From: Streptomyces geranii
Lineage (GTDB): Bacteria > Actinomycetota > Actinomycetes > Streptomycetales > Streptomycetaceae
NCBI RefSeq assembly: GCF_002954775.1
Contig: NZ_PJME01000038.1
Span: 32,034-96,033, forward strand
Length of the DNA stretch: 64,000 bases
Direction of reading: 5' to 3'
Position numbers and translations under genes: made by a program. Of the stretch, positions 1 through 9,340 are shown piece after piece. Below the pieces are notes generated by a model. It did not search any database. It saw only the letters and a program-made list of their open reading frames with translations, and was not told the origin of the DNA. The first letter of the stretch is position 1, and every line of letters starts with the position of its first letter.

Positions 1-2
1 TC

Positions 3-110
3 ACCCTCGCCGTCCACGGCACCTCCGCAGGGAGCCGGATCGTGGCTCAGCGCACCGCCCCGGCCCACGCGCCGGACGACGTACCCACACAGGCGCCGTC
101 CCTTCGCTGA
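3..110 (+). CDS. Possible 3' end of a gene truncated by the window edge
   Basis: A frame open from the left edge gives 35 residues and stops at TGA 108-110. It begins TLAVHGTSAGSRIV. I do not recognise a domain. A stop about 120 bp before the next start, with a good ribosome site for that next gene, would fit the end of an upstream gene on the same strand. The frame is too short to exclude chance in such GC-rich DNA. Confidence 0.25.
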   Translation, partial: TLAVHGTSAGSRIVAQRTAPAHAPDDVPTQAPSLR

Positions 111-230
111 CCGCGGACCCGCCGCACGACACCGACACGGACCGGCACGCGGAGCAAGCGCAGAGACCTCGCCACCAACCCATCGACGAGCCCCCGGGAC
201 ACAGAACAGCCCACGATCGGAGAGCACGAC

Positions 231-998
231 ATGAACCCCACCTACGACTTCACCGGCCAGGTCGCCTTCGTCACCGGGGCAGGCTCCGGCATGGGCCTGG
301 CGACCGCCCGCGCCTTCGCCGAGTCCGGGGCCGCCGTCGCCCTCACCGACATCGACGAAGCCGCCGTAAACGCGGCCGTCAAGGAACTCACCGACTCCGG
401 CCACCAGTCGCTGGCCCTCACCTGCGACGTCAGCGACGAGGACCAGGTCGCCGCCGCCGTCGACCGCACCGTCGAGACCTTCGGCCGCCTCGACCTGGCC
501 TACAACAACGCGGGCATCCAGATCCCGCCCAGCGACGCCGCCGAGGAGCCCGCTGAACGATTCGACCGCGTCAACGCCATCAACCTGCGCGGCGTGTGGG
601 CCTGCATGAAGCACGAGCTGCGGCACATGCGGGCCCAGGGCAGCGGTGCCATCGTCAACTGCTCGTCCCTCGGCGGCCTGGTCGGCCTGCCGGGCCGCGC
701 CTCCTACCACGCCTCCAAGCACGGAGTGATCGGCCTGACCACCAGCGCCGCCCTCGAATACGCCCCGCGCGGCATCCGTATCAACGCCGTCTGCCCCGGG
801 ACCATCAACACCCCGATGGTCAGCGACATGATCGCCAAGGGTGAGCTGGACCTGGCGGAGGCGGAGGCCAACCAGCCCATCAACCGCCTCGGCACCGCCG
901 AGGAGATCGCCCAGGCCGTCCTGTGGCTGTGCAGCCCCGGAGCCGGTTTCGTCGTCGGCGTCGCCCTCCCCGTCGACGGCGGGTACGTCGCCCGATAA
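231..998 (+). CDS. SDR family NAD(P)-dependent oxidoreductase
   Basis: A classical short-chain dehydrogenase of 255 residues, the usual length. The cofactor loop TGAGSGMG lies at about residues 16-23. Asp near residue 41 (TDID) suggests NAD preference. The structural NNAG motif is near residue 93 and the catalytic YHASK near residue 162, with the serine in NCSSLGG ahead of it. The C-terminal VDGGY is typical of the family. The ATG is preceded by GGAGAG with good spacing. The cytosolic substrate cannot be read from sequence. The gene stands upstream of a broken cupin gene and an alpha-galactosidase on the same strand, so a sugar or polyol substrate is possible but unproven. Confidence 0.93.
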   Translation: MNPTYDFTGQVAFVTGAGSGMGLATARAFAESGAAVALTDIDEAAVNAAVKELTDSGHQSLALTCDVSDEDQVAAAVDRTVETFGRLDLAYNNAGIQIPPSDAAEEPAERFDRVNAINLRGVWACMKHELRHMRAQGSGAIVNCSSLGGLVGLPGRASYHASKHGVIGLTTSAALEYAPRGIRINAVCPGTINTPMVSDMIAKGELDLAEAEANQPINRLGTAEEIAQAVLWLCSPGAGFVVGVALPVDGGYVAR

Positions 999-1045
999 GG
1001 ACGCCACGACGTCGGCATCGGGTCGGCGCGGTCACCCACTCATCG

Positions 1046-1210
1046 GGCACGGAGCACCGGCACGGCGCTGTACCCGACGCGTTCGTGGAGCACCTCGCCC
1101 TGTGGGACGGCAACGGCGACGGCAACACGGAGTCCAGCTGGGCCGAGCCGGTCACCGACGAGCAGTACGAAGGCCCGCGAACCCTCCAGCTCCCGCGCGC
1201 CACCTCCTGA
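1046..1210 (+). pseudogene. C-terminal fragment of a cupin-domain protein
   Basis: About 55 codons end at TGA 1208-1210 and encode HRHGAVPDAFVEHLAL followed by VTDEQYEGPR. This resembles the C-terminal strand and tail of single-domain cupins of the carboxymuconolactone-associated type, where a metal-binding His sits in the motif H-x-HGA. The N-terminal cupin strands are missing, because the DNA immediately upstream is the 3' end of the SDR gene. I call it a decayed remnant trapped between the SDR and alpha-galactosidase genes. The family assignment is from memory of the motif and is moderately sure. Confidence 0.5.
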
Positions 1211-1244
1211 TCACTCCCCTGACACACTGAGGACGATCCGCGCC

Positions 1245-3398
1245 ATGAAGACCCCCACCGACGCCGCAGCCGAAAGACTCATCCATCTCCGGGCAGCAGG
1301 CGTGAGTCTGATCCTCGACCTGCGGGGCAACGGCCTGCCCACCGTGCTCCACTGGGGCGCCGATCTCGGCGACCTCACGCGTCAGGACCTGTCACAGCTG
1401 GCCGACGCCGTCACCACGCCGAACATCGCGGGGTTCGATGACGTCGTACCCCGGGTCTCCTTGCTGCCCGAGCACGGCACCGGATGGCCCGGACAGCCAG
1501 GACTGACCGGGCATCGGCAGGGCGCCGACTGGTCACCCCTGTTCACGCCCGACTCGGTGGAGGCCGACGGCCTCTCGGTACGGATCCGGGCCACCGACGC
1601 CACCGCTCGCCTCGGCCTCGTCCTGGAAGCCGGCCTCACTGCCTCGGGGCTGGTGCGGATGCGAGCCACCGTACGCAACGACGACACGGTACGGCCGTAC
1701 GCGCTCGACGGGTTGATGCTCGCCCTGCCGGTCCCCGCTGCCGCCACCGAACTGCTCGACCTCACCGGCCGCTGGTGTCGCGAACGCGCACCGCAGCGCC
1801 ATCCGTTCAACGCCGGCACCTGGCTGCGCGAGACCCGCAGCGGGCGTACCGGCCCCGACGCCGCCCTGGTCCTGACGGCCGGCACACCGGGCTTCGGCTT
1901 CGGCCACGGGGAGGTGTGGGGCCTGCACATCGCCTGGAGCGGCAACCACCGGATCCTGGCCGAACGGCTACCCGCCGGCCGCCCGGCCCTCGCCGCCGGT
2001 GAACTGCTGCTTCCGGGCGAGGTGGTCCTCGGCCCCGGAGAGGAGTACACCGGCCCGTGGCTCTACGGCTCCCACAGCGACGGGGGCCTGGACGGACTGT
2101 CCTCCCGCTTCCACGAACACCTCCGCGCCCGCCCCGGCCACCCCCACCGCTCCCGCCCAGTAGTCCTCAACACCTGGGAAGCCGTCTACTTCGACCACGA
2201 CCTCGACAAGCTCACCCATCTCGCCGACCTCGGCGCGCAGGTCGGCGTGGAACGCTTCGTCCTGGACGACGGCTGGTTCCGCCACCGCCGCGACGACCGC
2301 GCCGGACTCGGTGACTGGTACGTCGACGAAACCGTCTGGCCCAACGGCCTGGGCCCACTGATCGACCGTGTCCGCGCGCTCGGAATGGAGTTCGGCCTGT
2401 GGGTCGAACCGGAGATGGTCAACCCCGACTCCGACCTGGCCCGCGCCCACCCCGAATGGATCCTGGCCACCGGTGGCCGCACCCCCGCCGACCGCCGCTT
2501 CCAGCAGGTCCTGGACCTCACCCACCCCGAGGCGTACGCGTACATCCTTCAGCGGCTCGACGCCCTGCTCACCGAGTACGACATCGCCTACCTCAAGTGG
2601 GACCACAACCGCGAACTCGTCGACGCCGGCCACTCGCCCGACGGCGAACCCGCCGTCCACCGCCAGACCCTCGCGGTCTACGCCCTGCTCGACGAACTGC
2701 GCGCACGCCACCCGGGCCTGGAGATCGAATCCTGCTCCAGCGGCGGCGGACGCGTCGACCTCGCCGTCCTGGAGCGCACCGACCGCGTCTGGGCCAGCGA
2801 CTGCAACGACGCCCTGGAACGCCAGTCGATCAACCGCTGGACCGGTCTGCTCCTGCCGCCCGAACTCGTCGGCTCCCACATCGGCACCGCCCGCTCCCAC
2901 ACCACCGGCCGCACCCACGACCTCGCCTTCCGGGCCGGCACCGCGCTCTTCGGCCACCTCGGCATCGAATGGGACCTGACCCGCGCCAGCGAGTCCGAAC
3001 GAGCCGAACTCACCCGCTGGATCACCCTCCACAAGCAACTGCGCGGCCTGCTGCACACCGGCCGTGTCGTCCGCGTCGACCACGCCGACCCGGCCCTGTG
3101 GGCCCACGGCGTCATCTCCCAAGACCGGACCGAAGCCGTCTTCGCCCTCGCCTCCGTAGCCACCCCGGTCGCCGCTCACCCCGGCACACTGCGGCTGCCC
3201 GGCCTCGACCCGAACACCACCTACCACCTGCGCCCACTGCCCCCGGCCGACCACGCCCCCGGCATGGAACGCGGAACCCCCGCCTGGTGTACCAAGGACG
3301 GCATCGCCCTGCCCGGCAGCGTCCTGGAACGCGTCGGCATCCAGATCCCCACCCTCCACCCCGAACAGCTCATCCTGCTCCACCTCACAAGCCGCTGA
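1245..3398 (+). CDS. GH36 alpha-galactosidase
   Basis: A 717-residue glycoside hydrolase of family 36 that removes terminal alpha-1,6-galactose from raffinose-type oligosaccharides or galactomannan. The N-terminal 300 residues form the beta-sandwich part. The (beta/alpha)8 barrel shows VLDDGWF near residue 340, GLWVEPEMVNP near 385, the nucleophile Asp in YLKWDHNRE near 450, and the acid/base Asp in WASDCNDALERQ near 517, followed by SHIGTARSHTTGR. The length matches bacterial GH36 enzymes. No signal peptide is visible, so it is probably cytoplasmic and acts on imported sugars. The ATG at 1245 has a GAGGA about ten bases upstream. The rhamnosidase relic at 6.9-7.4 kb hints that this was once part of a larger plant-glycan locus. 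Confidence 0.95.
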   Translation: MKTPTDAAAERLIHLRAAGVSLILDLRGNGLPTVLHWGADLGDLTRQDLSQLADAVTTPNIAGFDDVVPRVSLLPEHGTGWPGQPGLTGHRQGADWSPLFTPDSVEADGLSVRIRATDATARLGLVLEAGLTASGLVRMRATVRNDDTVRPYALDGLMLALPVPAAATELLDLTGRWCRERAPQRHPFNAGTWLRETRSGRTGPDAALVLTAGTPGFGFGHGEVWGLHIAWSGNHRILAERLPAGRPALAAGELLLPGEVVLGPGEEYTGPWLYGSHSDGGLDGLSSRFHEHLRARPGHPHRSRPVVLNTWEAVYFDHDLDKLTHLADLGAQVGVERFVLDDGWFRHRRDDRAGLGDWYVDETVWPNGLGPLIDRVRALGMEFGLWVEPEMVNPDSDLARAHPEWILATGGRTPADRRFQQVLDLTHPEAYAYILQRLDALLTEYDIAYLKWDHNRELVDAGHSPDGEPAVHRQTLAVYALLDELRARHPGLEIESCSSGGGRVDLAVLERTDRVWASDCNDALERQSINRWTGLLLPPELVGSHIGTARSHTTGRTHDLAFRAGTALFGHLGIEWDLTRASESERAELTRWITLHKQLRGLLHTGRVVRVDHADPALWAHGVISQDRTEAVFALASVATPVAAHPGTLRLPGLDPNTTYHLRPLPPADHAPGMERGTPAWCTKDGIALPGSVLERVGIQIPTLHPEQLILLHLTSR

Positions 3399-3462
3399 GC
3401 CTCCGCCGCTCAGCTCGTAGCCTGCGGACTGCCCGCCGCTGAGCACCCAACTGGAATCATGC

Positions 3463-4037
3463 CTAGGGGACCGCGATGGGTGAATCAGGGTGCGTCCGGT
3501 TCCAGATCTGGCCTCGGCCTTGCCGTAGCGGGTGGTATCCGTGGGGTGGCGAAGCGCAGGTCGCCGCTGTACCGGCGCAGCCGGCTACGGGACGGACGAC
3601 GGGCAAGTCCGCCAGGACTTCAGAGTCAAGCCAATAGGTCCCAGCCGTGGCGGCTTTGCTCGTTCGGCGATGACCCGACGGATGCAGCGCTCCAGAGCAA
3701 GCGCCGGTACCTGTCGTGGTCGTAGCCACGGTCTGCGAGGAGCGTGTCGGGGCGGCGTCTGAGGCTGCCGACGACGCCGGCCACAGCCGGAACCTTGTCG
3801 AGCAGGGGCAGCATGTACGTGACGTCGTTGCGGTTGGTCATGCTCGAGCCGAAGCACCCGCGGTCGGCCCTCCGTCGGCTTCGGTGCTGGCTCGGGCAGC
3901 AACGGCTCTATCGGCAACCACAGTTCGTCCGAGACGACCCAGGGACGCGACTCCTTCTTTCCCACGGGCAGCCGTGACGGCGGTCGCGCCATCGGCCGAC
4001 CCGAGGCGTACGGCGTCCGGTGCCGTGTGGTGATCAT
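3463..4037 (-). pseudogene. IS5-family transposase remnant
   Basis: Read on the minus strand, one frame starts with WVVSDELWLPIEPLLPEPAP and EGRPRV, the standard N-terminus of Streptomyces IS5-family transposases. A second frame (3626-3841) resumes with TNRNDVTYMLPLLD and RRRPDTLLADRGYDHD, the part carrying a DDE aspartate. A third frame holds a degraded C-terminus with RRYSGDLRF. The stretch between the N-terminus and the DDE block is deleted and the frame shifts at least twice, so it cannot make transposase. I saw no terminal inverted repeats. It marks the left edge of a 4-kb stretch of broken genes. Confidence 0.75.
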
Positions 4038-4092
4038 CAGCCCGGGCCTGAAGACGGGGGTCGGCTCGTACGAGCGTGGGTTGCCAGCGTCT

Positions 4093-4683
4093 TCATCCGC
4101 GGTTGTCGGCCGCCGGGTGGTCTGCGCGTAGACGGCTGAGGAAGTTGGCTGTGGAACGGTGGCAATGCTCCATGTCCAGCTCGGGATAGGTCAGGGCGGT
4201 CTGGAGGAGCCCCTGGATGGTGGACGCGGCGGTGAGGCCCGTGTCACGGTCACCGATGCAGGATGCCAACAGTTCACCCAGTTCCTCGTGGAAGCGGTGG
4301 AACGTGGGCCGCAGGGCGCTGTCGTAGGCCGCGGCGGTCACCATCTCCTGCATCGCAATCGTCGCCGCGCGGTGCTCGGTCAGCAGCGCCACCACGAGGT
4401 CCGCCGCGAACTGGGCAAACGACTCGGGAGCGCTCTCGCTCTGTACGCCGACCTGGGCCACCTGGGATGCGACGGTTCGCTGCGCGTGCTCGAACATCGC
4501 CGTGCGAAGGTCGTCGATGGACGAGAAGTGATAGCTCACCGACGCCAGGGACACCTGGGCGCGCGCCGCCACGGCCCGGTGGGTCAGCGCCGCCGCCCCC
4601 GCGTCGGCGACAAGTTCGATCGCGGTGTCCAGCAGCAGGGCGCGTCGAGCCGTACCACGCGCCGTCAGTCGTTCCTCACGCAC
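4093..4683 (-). CDS. TetR/AcrR family transcriptional regulator
   Basis: I place the start at GTG 4681-4683, giving 196 residues, because GAGGAG lies just upstream and homologous regulators begin close to the helix-turn-helix. A longer ATG frame at 4782 adds 33 residues with no known domain. The DNA-binding domain runs from about residue 10 to 60 (LLLDTAIELVADAGAAALTH, then VSLASVSYHFSSIDDLRTAM). The rest is an all-helical ligand-binding domain. It is flanked by the transposase relic and an Old Yellow Enzyme relic, so its original target may be lost. Confidence 0.85.
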   Translation of the reverse strand: MREERLTARGTARRALLLDTAIELVADAGAAALTHRAVAARAQVSLASVSYHFSSIDDLRTAMFEHAQRTVASQVAQVGVQSESAPESFAQFAADLVVALLTEHRAATIAMQEMVTAAAYDSALRPTFHRFHEELGELLASCIGDRDTGLTAASTIQGLLQTALTYPELDMEHCHRSTANFLSRLRADHPAADNRG

Positions 4684-4919
4684 CCTGTGCTCCTCGCCTG
4701 TGCTTCTGCTGGACCAACGTATCGGAGGCAGGCGGGCCCGTTTCGTGCAGCCCGAGGGGCCGGGCAAGGACCGACAAGGCATGTCTGCGGGAGAGGTCGT
4801 GTTCCGTCAGGGGATGCCGTCCCGCAGCCGCGCGAAGATCTTGCCGCCCTTGCCCACGCCGGTTACCCATTGCCGTCCGTGGAGGAGGTGCTGGGTTGGA
4901 CGCGGAACTGGGCGAGTCC

Positions 4920-5147
4920 TCACGCCGAGCCTATGGTTCCGATCTCGTCGGATCTTGCGGCGGCCGGTGCGTCATTCATCGCGAAGAGCGCCGAGAGGCT
5001 GATGCCCACCCGGTGAGCCCCATCTGTTAAGCCCACCGCCTCCACGACGTCCATGGTGAAGTGGAGACGGCCGTCGACACAGGCAGCTCCGCAGTGGTCC
5101 GTGCGGTCGTCGACCTGGGCGTCGGCAGTGAACGCGTTCGCGTGCAC
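4920..5147 (-). pseudogene. Old Yellow Enzyme (NADH:flavin oxidoreductase) remnant
   Basis: The minus-strand frame reads HANAFTADAQVDDRTDHCGA, then VDGRLHFTMDVVEAVG and HRVGISLSALFAMND. This follows the mid-barrel block of Old Yellow Enzymes (H-G-A-N-G-Y-L-x-x-Q-F ... NHRTDxYGGSxENRxRFxLEVVxAV ... RVGIRLSPFG), but the canonical Gly, Tyr and active-site-loop residues are changed and both ends are missing. Downstream minus-strand DNA to about 4810 gives KIFARLRDG, possibly the distorted tail. It is a small internal fragment with no start. The 4684-5169 interval otherwise holds nothing I can support. Confidence 0.5.
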
Positions 5148-5169
5148 TGCCGACAGGGCCCCCGATTCC

Positions 5170-6150
5170 TTACACGATCAGGAGCGTCTTACCGATCGTG
5201 CTCCTGGATTCCATGGCGGCATGGGCGTCGGCCGCACGCTCCAGCGGGAATGTCTGTCCGATCACCGGCCGCAGTCGGCCGGCGGCGGCCTCCTTGAGTG
5301 CGGTGGCCGCCAGCGCGTGCTGGTTCCCGAGCGCCCCCATCAGCTGCTGCAAGCCGATGACGGTGACGCCCCGGGCAGCGAGCGCCCTGGTGTCGGTGAA
5401 CACACCTCCGGCCGCGCCGGTCAGTACGAATCGCCCCCCGGCATCAACCATCGAGGCCGCCGCCGTGCCGGTCTCGCCACCCACGCAGTCGAACACCACG
5501 TCGACGCCGGCGCCGCCAGTCAGCGTGCGCACCCGCTCGGTCCAGTCGGGCCGTGCGTAGGTCACCGCCTGCGCGCCCGCGTCCCGCACGGCCTGCAGCT
5601 TGGCCTCGCTGCCCACGGCACCGATCACCTTCGCGCCGGCGTTGAGAGCGAGTTGCACCAACAGGCCGCCCAGGCCGCCGGCCGCCGCCTCGACCAGTAC
5701 CCACTCGTCCGGCTTCGGAGCGCCCAGCCCGGACATGGCCAGCGCGGCCGAGCCGTCGGTGAGCAGCGCCACCGCATCGGCGGTGGACAGCTCCGCCGGG
5801 ATCGGGATCGTTCGGTGAGCGGCGACCACCGCCTTCTCCGCGTAGCCCCCGGTGCCGTTGGTGTGGCCGATCACTCGTCGGCCGAGCAGGCCCGGGTCGG
5901 TGCGCGGGCCGACCGCGGTGATCACGCCACCGATGCCGGTGCCGGGCACGTAGGGCGGGGTGGGCGACTGCATGGGGAGGGGAGGGCGTCCGGCCCGGAT
6001 CTGGGTTTCGATGAACACCACGTTCACAGCTTCGACGTCGATCAAGACCTGTCCCTGGCCGGGCTTCGGATCAGGGGCCTCACCGGCCACCAGTACCGAC
6101 GGATCTCCGAATTCGGTCAACCAGATGGTTCGCATCGGCGGTCGGGGCAC
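5170..6150 (-). CDS. Zinc-binding dehydrogenase / quinone oxidoreductase-like protein (MDR superfamily)
   Basis: A medium-chain dehydrogenase/reductase of about 326 residues, most like NADPH:quinone oxidoreductases. It has an N-terminal GroES-like fold (GQGQVLIDVEAVNVVF, then YVPGTGIGGVI) and a Rossmann domain with AAAGGLGGLLVQLA binding NADPH, near residue 160. The catalytic zinc ligands of true alcohol dehydrogenases are absent, as expected for quinone reductases. Two starts compete: GTG 6148-6150 has a GAGG at good spacing, while ATG 6133-6135 gives the family-like MRTIWLTEFGDPSVL. I chose GTG. The nearby broken genes make its pathway unclear. Confidence 0.88.
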   Translation of the reverse strand: MPRPPMRTIWLTEFGDPSVLVAGEAPDPKPGQGQVLIDVEAVNVVFIETQIRAGRPPLPMQSPTPPYVPGTGIGGVITAVGPRTDPGLLGRRVIGHTNGTGGYAEKAVVAAHRTIPIPAELSTADAVALLTDGSAALAMSGLGAPKPDEWVLVEAAAGGLGGLLVQLALNAGAKVIGAVGSEAKLQAVRDAGAQAVTYARPDWTERVRTLTGGAGVDVVFDCVGGETGTAAASMVDAGGRFVLTGAAGGVFTDTRALAARGVTVIGLQQLMGALGNQHALAATALKEAAAGRLRPVIGQTFPLERAADAHAAMESRSTIGKTLLIV

Positions 6151-6184
6151 GGTGTCCTCGCGGGTCCGTTGCCCCGTCCTCCTT

Positions 6185-6614
6185 TCATATTCGTGTGGGT
6201 GTGGGTGTTGTGCGGCCGGCGGACGACATTGCCTCGTCGGCCCCATCGGGCATGTCATCGCTGCGCAGACGTTCCGGATACGGGGCGGTCGTCCACCAGG
6301 CGTCGGCACCACCCCAGTCGTCCCCGACGAGGTCGAAGCTGTCCCGCCCGAGCCCGTCGGCTATGGCCAACACATTCGCCACCAGCTCGCTCACCCCGTA
6401 GGCGGAGGGCTCCTGCGGCCCCACCCCGGCGGAGTAGCCCCGCAGGTCAGGTAGGACGGCACGAAGGCCCCGCTTGCCAAGCGCGGCGACCTGGCAGCCC
6501 AGGAGATGGCCGTCTCCGGGAACTCGTCCAGCAGAAGGAGCGGCCGGCCGCAGGACCCGCGGCGATCGCATCGAAACTGCCCAAGGAGGCGGGGATGGTC
6601 AGAGGTCGGGGCAT
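6185..6614 (-). pseudogene. Epoxide-hydrolase-like alpha/beta hydrolase, frameshifted and truncated
   Basis: The reading starts at ATG 6612-6614 (MPRPLTIPASLGSFDAIAAG) and must change frame twice: near 6550 to read PLLLLDEFPETAISW, and near 6490 to read QVAALGKRGLRAVLPDLRG and YGVSELVANVLAIADGLG. The nucleophile block reads FDLVGDDWGG, where the family has HDWGG with Asp as nucleophile, so the preceding His is lost. The gene ends abruptly after PERLRSDD, losing the cap and catalytic His. It ends about 35 bp before the start of the quinone oxidoreductase gene, with which it once probably shared a transcript. Confidence 0.75.
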
Positions 6615-6936
6615 CGCGCGCCTTTCGGGCCAGGAGAGCGCCAGTCGATCGAGTACGGCGTACCGGATACATTCGTATCAGATACATTCGTACTCGGTCC
6701 AGCACCCCGAACAACACGGACCCAACCAGGCCGACACGGACCACAGGAGGTACACCGTCGAGCCACTCCGGGAAGCAGATCTCCAGGGCCGACCACGACG
6801 GATCGGCCCCAGCACCCTCACGTCTTTACGGGACTGCGCACCCCGTCCCCGAGAGCGGAACACGTGCGGAGGCGTTATCGGCGATGCAGTGACCAGCCGA
6901 GGGGATGACGGCGTCATCACCGTGACACGACCTTCG

Positions 6937-7400
6937 TCAAGCGTCTTTGACGGCGCTGCCCTCACTGACGACCGTCCATCGGTGGCTTCCCGAGCCCACC
7001 TCCACCAATTCCCCGCTCGGCAGCAGCACCTCGGCACCCGTGTTGGGCGGCCACACTCGCGTACAGGGAGAAGACGCCACCGTCGAGGGTCCACCGAACG
7101 GCCGCCCCGCCGTAAGGCGTCCGCAGGCGCGCGTCGCCCCGGCGGATTCCTCCCCCGGGGCGGGGAGCGATGCACAGTCTGCGATAGCCGGGCTCGGCCG
7201 GGGCGAGTCCCGCGACGGTCCGGTGCAGCCAGTCCGCCACGGCACCCAGCGCGTAGTGGTTGAACGACGTCATCTCGCCGGGGTCACTCCAGACAGGAAC
7301 GGACACGCCACCGCGTCCGGCGTTGGGCGAAGAGGAACAGGGTCGAGCCGCCAAGTCGACACCCTTCCACAGCGTCTGGTCTGTAGTCGGCCTGGAACCG
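6937..7400 (-). pseudogene. C-terminal remnant of a GH78 alpha-L-rhamnosidase
   Basis: The minus-strand frame at 7354-6962 carries MTSFNHYALGAVADWLHRTV followed by GLAPAEPGYRRLCIAPRPGGG and RTPYGGAAVRWTLDGG. These are the hallmark C-terminal blocks of family 78 alpha-L-rhamnosidases. A frameshift near 7050 moves the tail into another frame (GAEVLLPSGELVEVGSGSHRW). Only the last 150 or so residues of a protein that normally exceeds 850 survive, and the catalytic acid is gone. The 3' end of the nuclease gene follows within 30 bp, so a deletion joined the two. The 6615-6936 gap between this relic and the hydrolase relic shows nothing else I can support. Confidence 0.8.
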
Positions 7401-7426
7401 CGAGCCCACGTAAGGGAGCCTGCTGG

Positions 7427-9340
7427 CTACCGCCGCCCGGTCAGCGAACGGACGTTCTCCAGCAAGGCGTGCAGCAAGAACGGGGGCTCCGTAGCGGCCG
7501 TTCGGGTCGCCTCCAGATATGTCGCCGCGTTCTTCCCGTCGACACCTTCGCCGGCACGGACGAGTTCCCGCCTGCGCTCCTCCCAGGTCGGCCAGTGCTC
7601 GTTGAGGTGGGTCTCCAGGGTGTCCTCGAATACGGTGTAGCGGCCGGTCGAGCCGTCGGCGGGCTGGGGATCGGGCGTCGCACCCAGGTACCGGAGAAGA
7701 TTCGCGTTCTTGGTGCGGTTGTTCCGCGCCTGGCGCTCGAACTCCTGCTCCTTGTCCTGCGGCTGCTGCGGGATGAGATGTTGCACCGACTCCCGCTTGC
7801 GCTCCTCCATACCGGCGTCGCCGTCGAACACGACGTAGCAGGGCACGCCCAGGGCGCTGAAGAGTGCGTCAGAGATCATGAGGTTGTCCTTGCCGTGGAC
7901 CTCGATGACGCTGATGCCCTCCGCGCCCAGGTTGATCCCTGACCGGTCCGCGCAACCGGTGATCACTCCCTCGTCCCCGCGCCCCTCGACCAGCACCACG
8001 GCATGGGCGAAGAAGCCCTCTGCCAGCGCACCGCTCAGCGTGCCCTCGGTCCTGCTCCTGATCACCTTCTTGTCGACGAGCCCGTCCAAGGCCCCGCACA
8101 GGTCCTCCTCCGTGGCCTGCCACACTTCGGTGACGGGGTGCCCCTCGCCGGCAGCGCGGCCCAGGCGCCGAATCTGGTGATACCCCTTCGGATCGATGAA
8201 GACCGGGTTGTGAGTGGCGTACATGACCTGAGTACGCGCCTGCGGCGAGGTGGCGACCAGCTCGCGGAGCGCCTTCGCGAAGGTCCGCGCCTGGGGAGGG
8301 TGCTGGAAAAGCTCGGGCTCCTCGATGGCCAGGCACAGCGTCCGCATGCCGTCGGCAGAGCGCCTGCGGTCGGCGAGGTACTTCAGCGCCGCGATGATCA
8401 GGGCGCGCTGGAAGCCGTGCCCTTGCCGGTGCACCGAGGTATGGGCAGCCCCGTCCCGGATGCTCACCTGGAAGGTTGTTCGGGCGGGCCTCGGAGCCTG
8501 TACCGTGGGGGTCACGACCACCTCGCGTCCAGTGGTGAACTTGGCGACCTCCGCCGACAGCGCGGCCGACACTTCGTCCAGCACGGGGCCGTACACCTTG
8601 CTGTGCACTTCCTGCCGGGCCAGATGAGCGTTCTCCTCGATCTCGCCGAGTTGCTCGTTGGCCTGTGAGCGGTCCACGGCATGGTCGAGGATGCGGCCGA
8701 GCGCGGTCGCCTTCTGATCGTCGGCCTCCTCGTACGCCCGCAGATCAGCGGAGACGAACACGAAGTCGATCAGCTGGGCGAGCCTGCTCTGCCCGGCGAA
8801 GCCGAAGAAGTGCGTGTCCTCGACCTCGGCCTCGGTGAGACGGTCGCGATTGGCCAACTCCCACGTGCGCATCGCCTCCAGAACCTTGTCCTTGGTCCCG
8901 GCGGTCGACAGCCCCAGGCTCGTGTCGCTCTCCCTCAACTGGTCATAGGCACGGCGCAGTTCCATGGCCTTCTCGTTCTTGCGCACCTCCTCGAACGGCC
9001 CGTACGCGAGCGCCTTGCCCGTGATCTTGTCCTCGCCGTTCTGCCAGGTACGCCAGATACTCACGCTCGCGACGCCGTCGGGCGCGTACCGCCCGAGGTT
9101 CTGGCGATCGTGATCGGTGAGTCCGTCGAACTCCACCTCCACGGAGATACGGCCGCCCTCGTGGATGTCGTCGTCGCTGAGGGCGACACCCTTCTCGCCG
9201 TTGAAGAACCAGTCGAGCGCACGCAGCACGGTGGACTTGCCGACCCCGGTCGGTCCGATGAAGGAGGTGATGTCTTCGAAGGACACGTCCACCTTGTGCA
9301 GACAACAGAAGTTCTCGATGCGAACGCGCTTGATCTTCAT
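7427..9340 (-). CDS. OLD-family ATP-dependent endonuclease (AAA ATPase + TOPRIM)
   Basis: A 637-residue overcoming-lysogenization-defect nuclease. The N-terminal ABC/SMC-like ATPase has Walker A GPTGVGKST near residue 31 and the Walker B region LCLAIEEPELFQHP near residue 340. A C-terminal TOPRIM domain begins with VVLVEGRGDEGVI near residue 450, whose Glu would bind the nuclease metal. I start at ATG 9338-9340 (MKIKRVRIENFCCLHKV), where the ATPase fold begins; an upstream GTG would add 15 residues. OLD proteins cut or nick DNA and often defend against phage. No UvrD-type helicase lies next to it, so it is not a standard Gabija pair. It faces away from the HNH gene across 280 bp. Confidence 0.88.
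   Translation of the reverse strand: MKIKRVRIENFCCLHKVDVSFEDITSFIGPTGVGKSTVLRALDWFFNGEKGVALSDDDIHEGGRISVEVEFDGLTDHDRQNLGRYAPDGVASVSIWRTWQNGEDKITGKALAYGPFEEVRKNEKAMELRRAYDQLRESDTSLGLSTAGTKDKVLEAMRTWELANRDRLTEAEVEDTHFFGFAGQSRLAQLIDFVFVSADLRAYEEADDQKATALGRILDHAVDRSQANEQLGEIEENAHLARQEVHSKVYGPVLDEVSAALSAEVAKFTTGREVVVTPTVQAPRPARTTFQVSIRDGAAHTSVHRQGHGFQRALIIAALKYLADRRRSADGMRTLCLAIEEPELFQHPPQARTFAKALRELVATSPQARTQVMYATHNPVFIDPKGYHQIRRLGRAAGEGHPVTEVWQATEEDLCGALDGLVDKKVIRSRTEGTLSGALAEGFFAHAVVLVEGRGDEGVITGCADRSGINLGAEGISVIEVHGKDNLMISDALFSALGVPCYVVFDGDAGMEERKRESVQHLIPQQPQDKEQEFERQARNNRTKNANLLRYLGATPDPQPADGSTGRYTVFEDTLETHLNEHWPTWEERRRELVRAGEGVDGKNAATYLEATRTAATEPPFLLHALLENVRSLTGRR

Noticed and set aside
1968..3446. 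492-codon minus-strand open frame opposite the GH36 gene
   Set aside because: The composition is Gly/Val/Ala-rich antisense, and the + strand carries all GH36 catalytic motifs.
5053..7263. 736-codon + strand open frame
   Set aside because: It is antisense to the quinone oxidoreductase gene and the relics, has no domain and Arg/Gly/Pro-biased composition. It is a GC3 shadow.
7427..9340. Gabija defence system
   Set aside because: The OLD-type nuclease fits GajA in outline, but no UvrD/PcrA-type helicase (GajB) is adjacent on either side.
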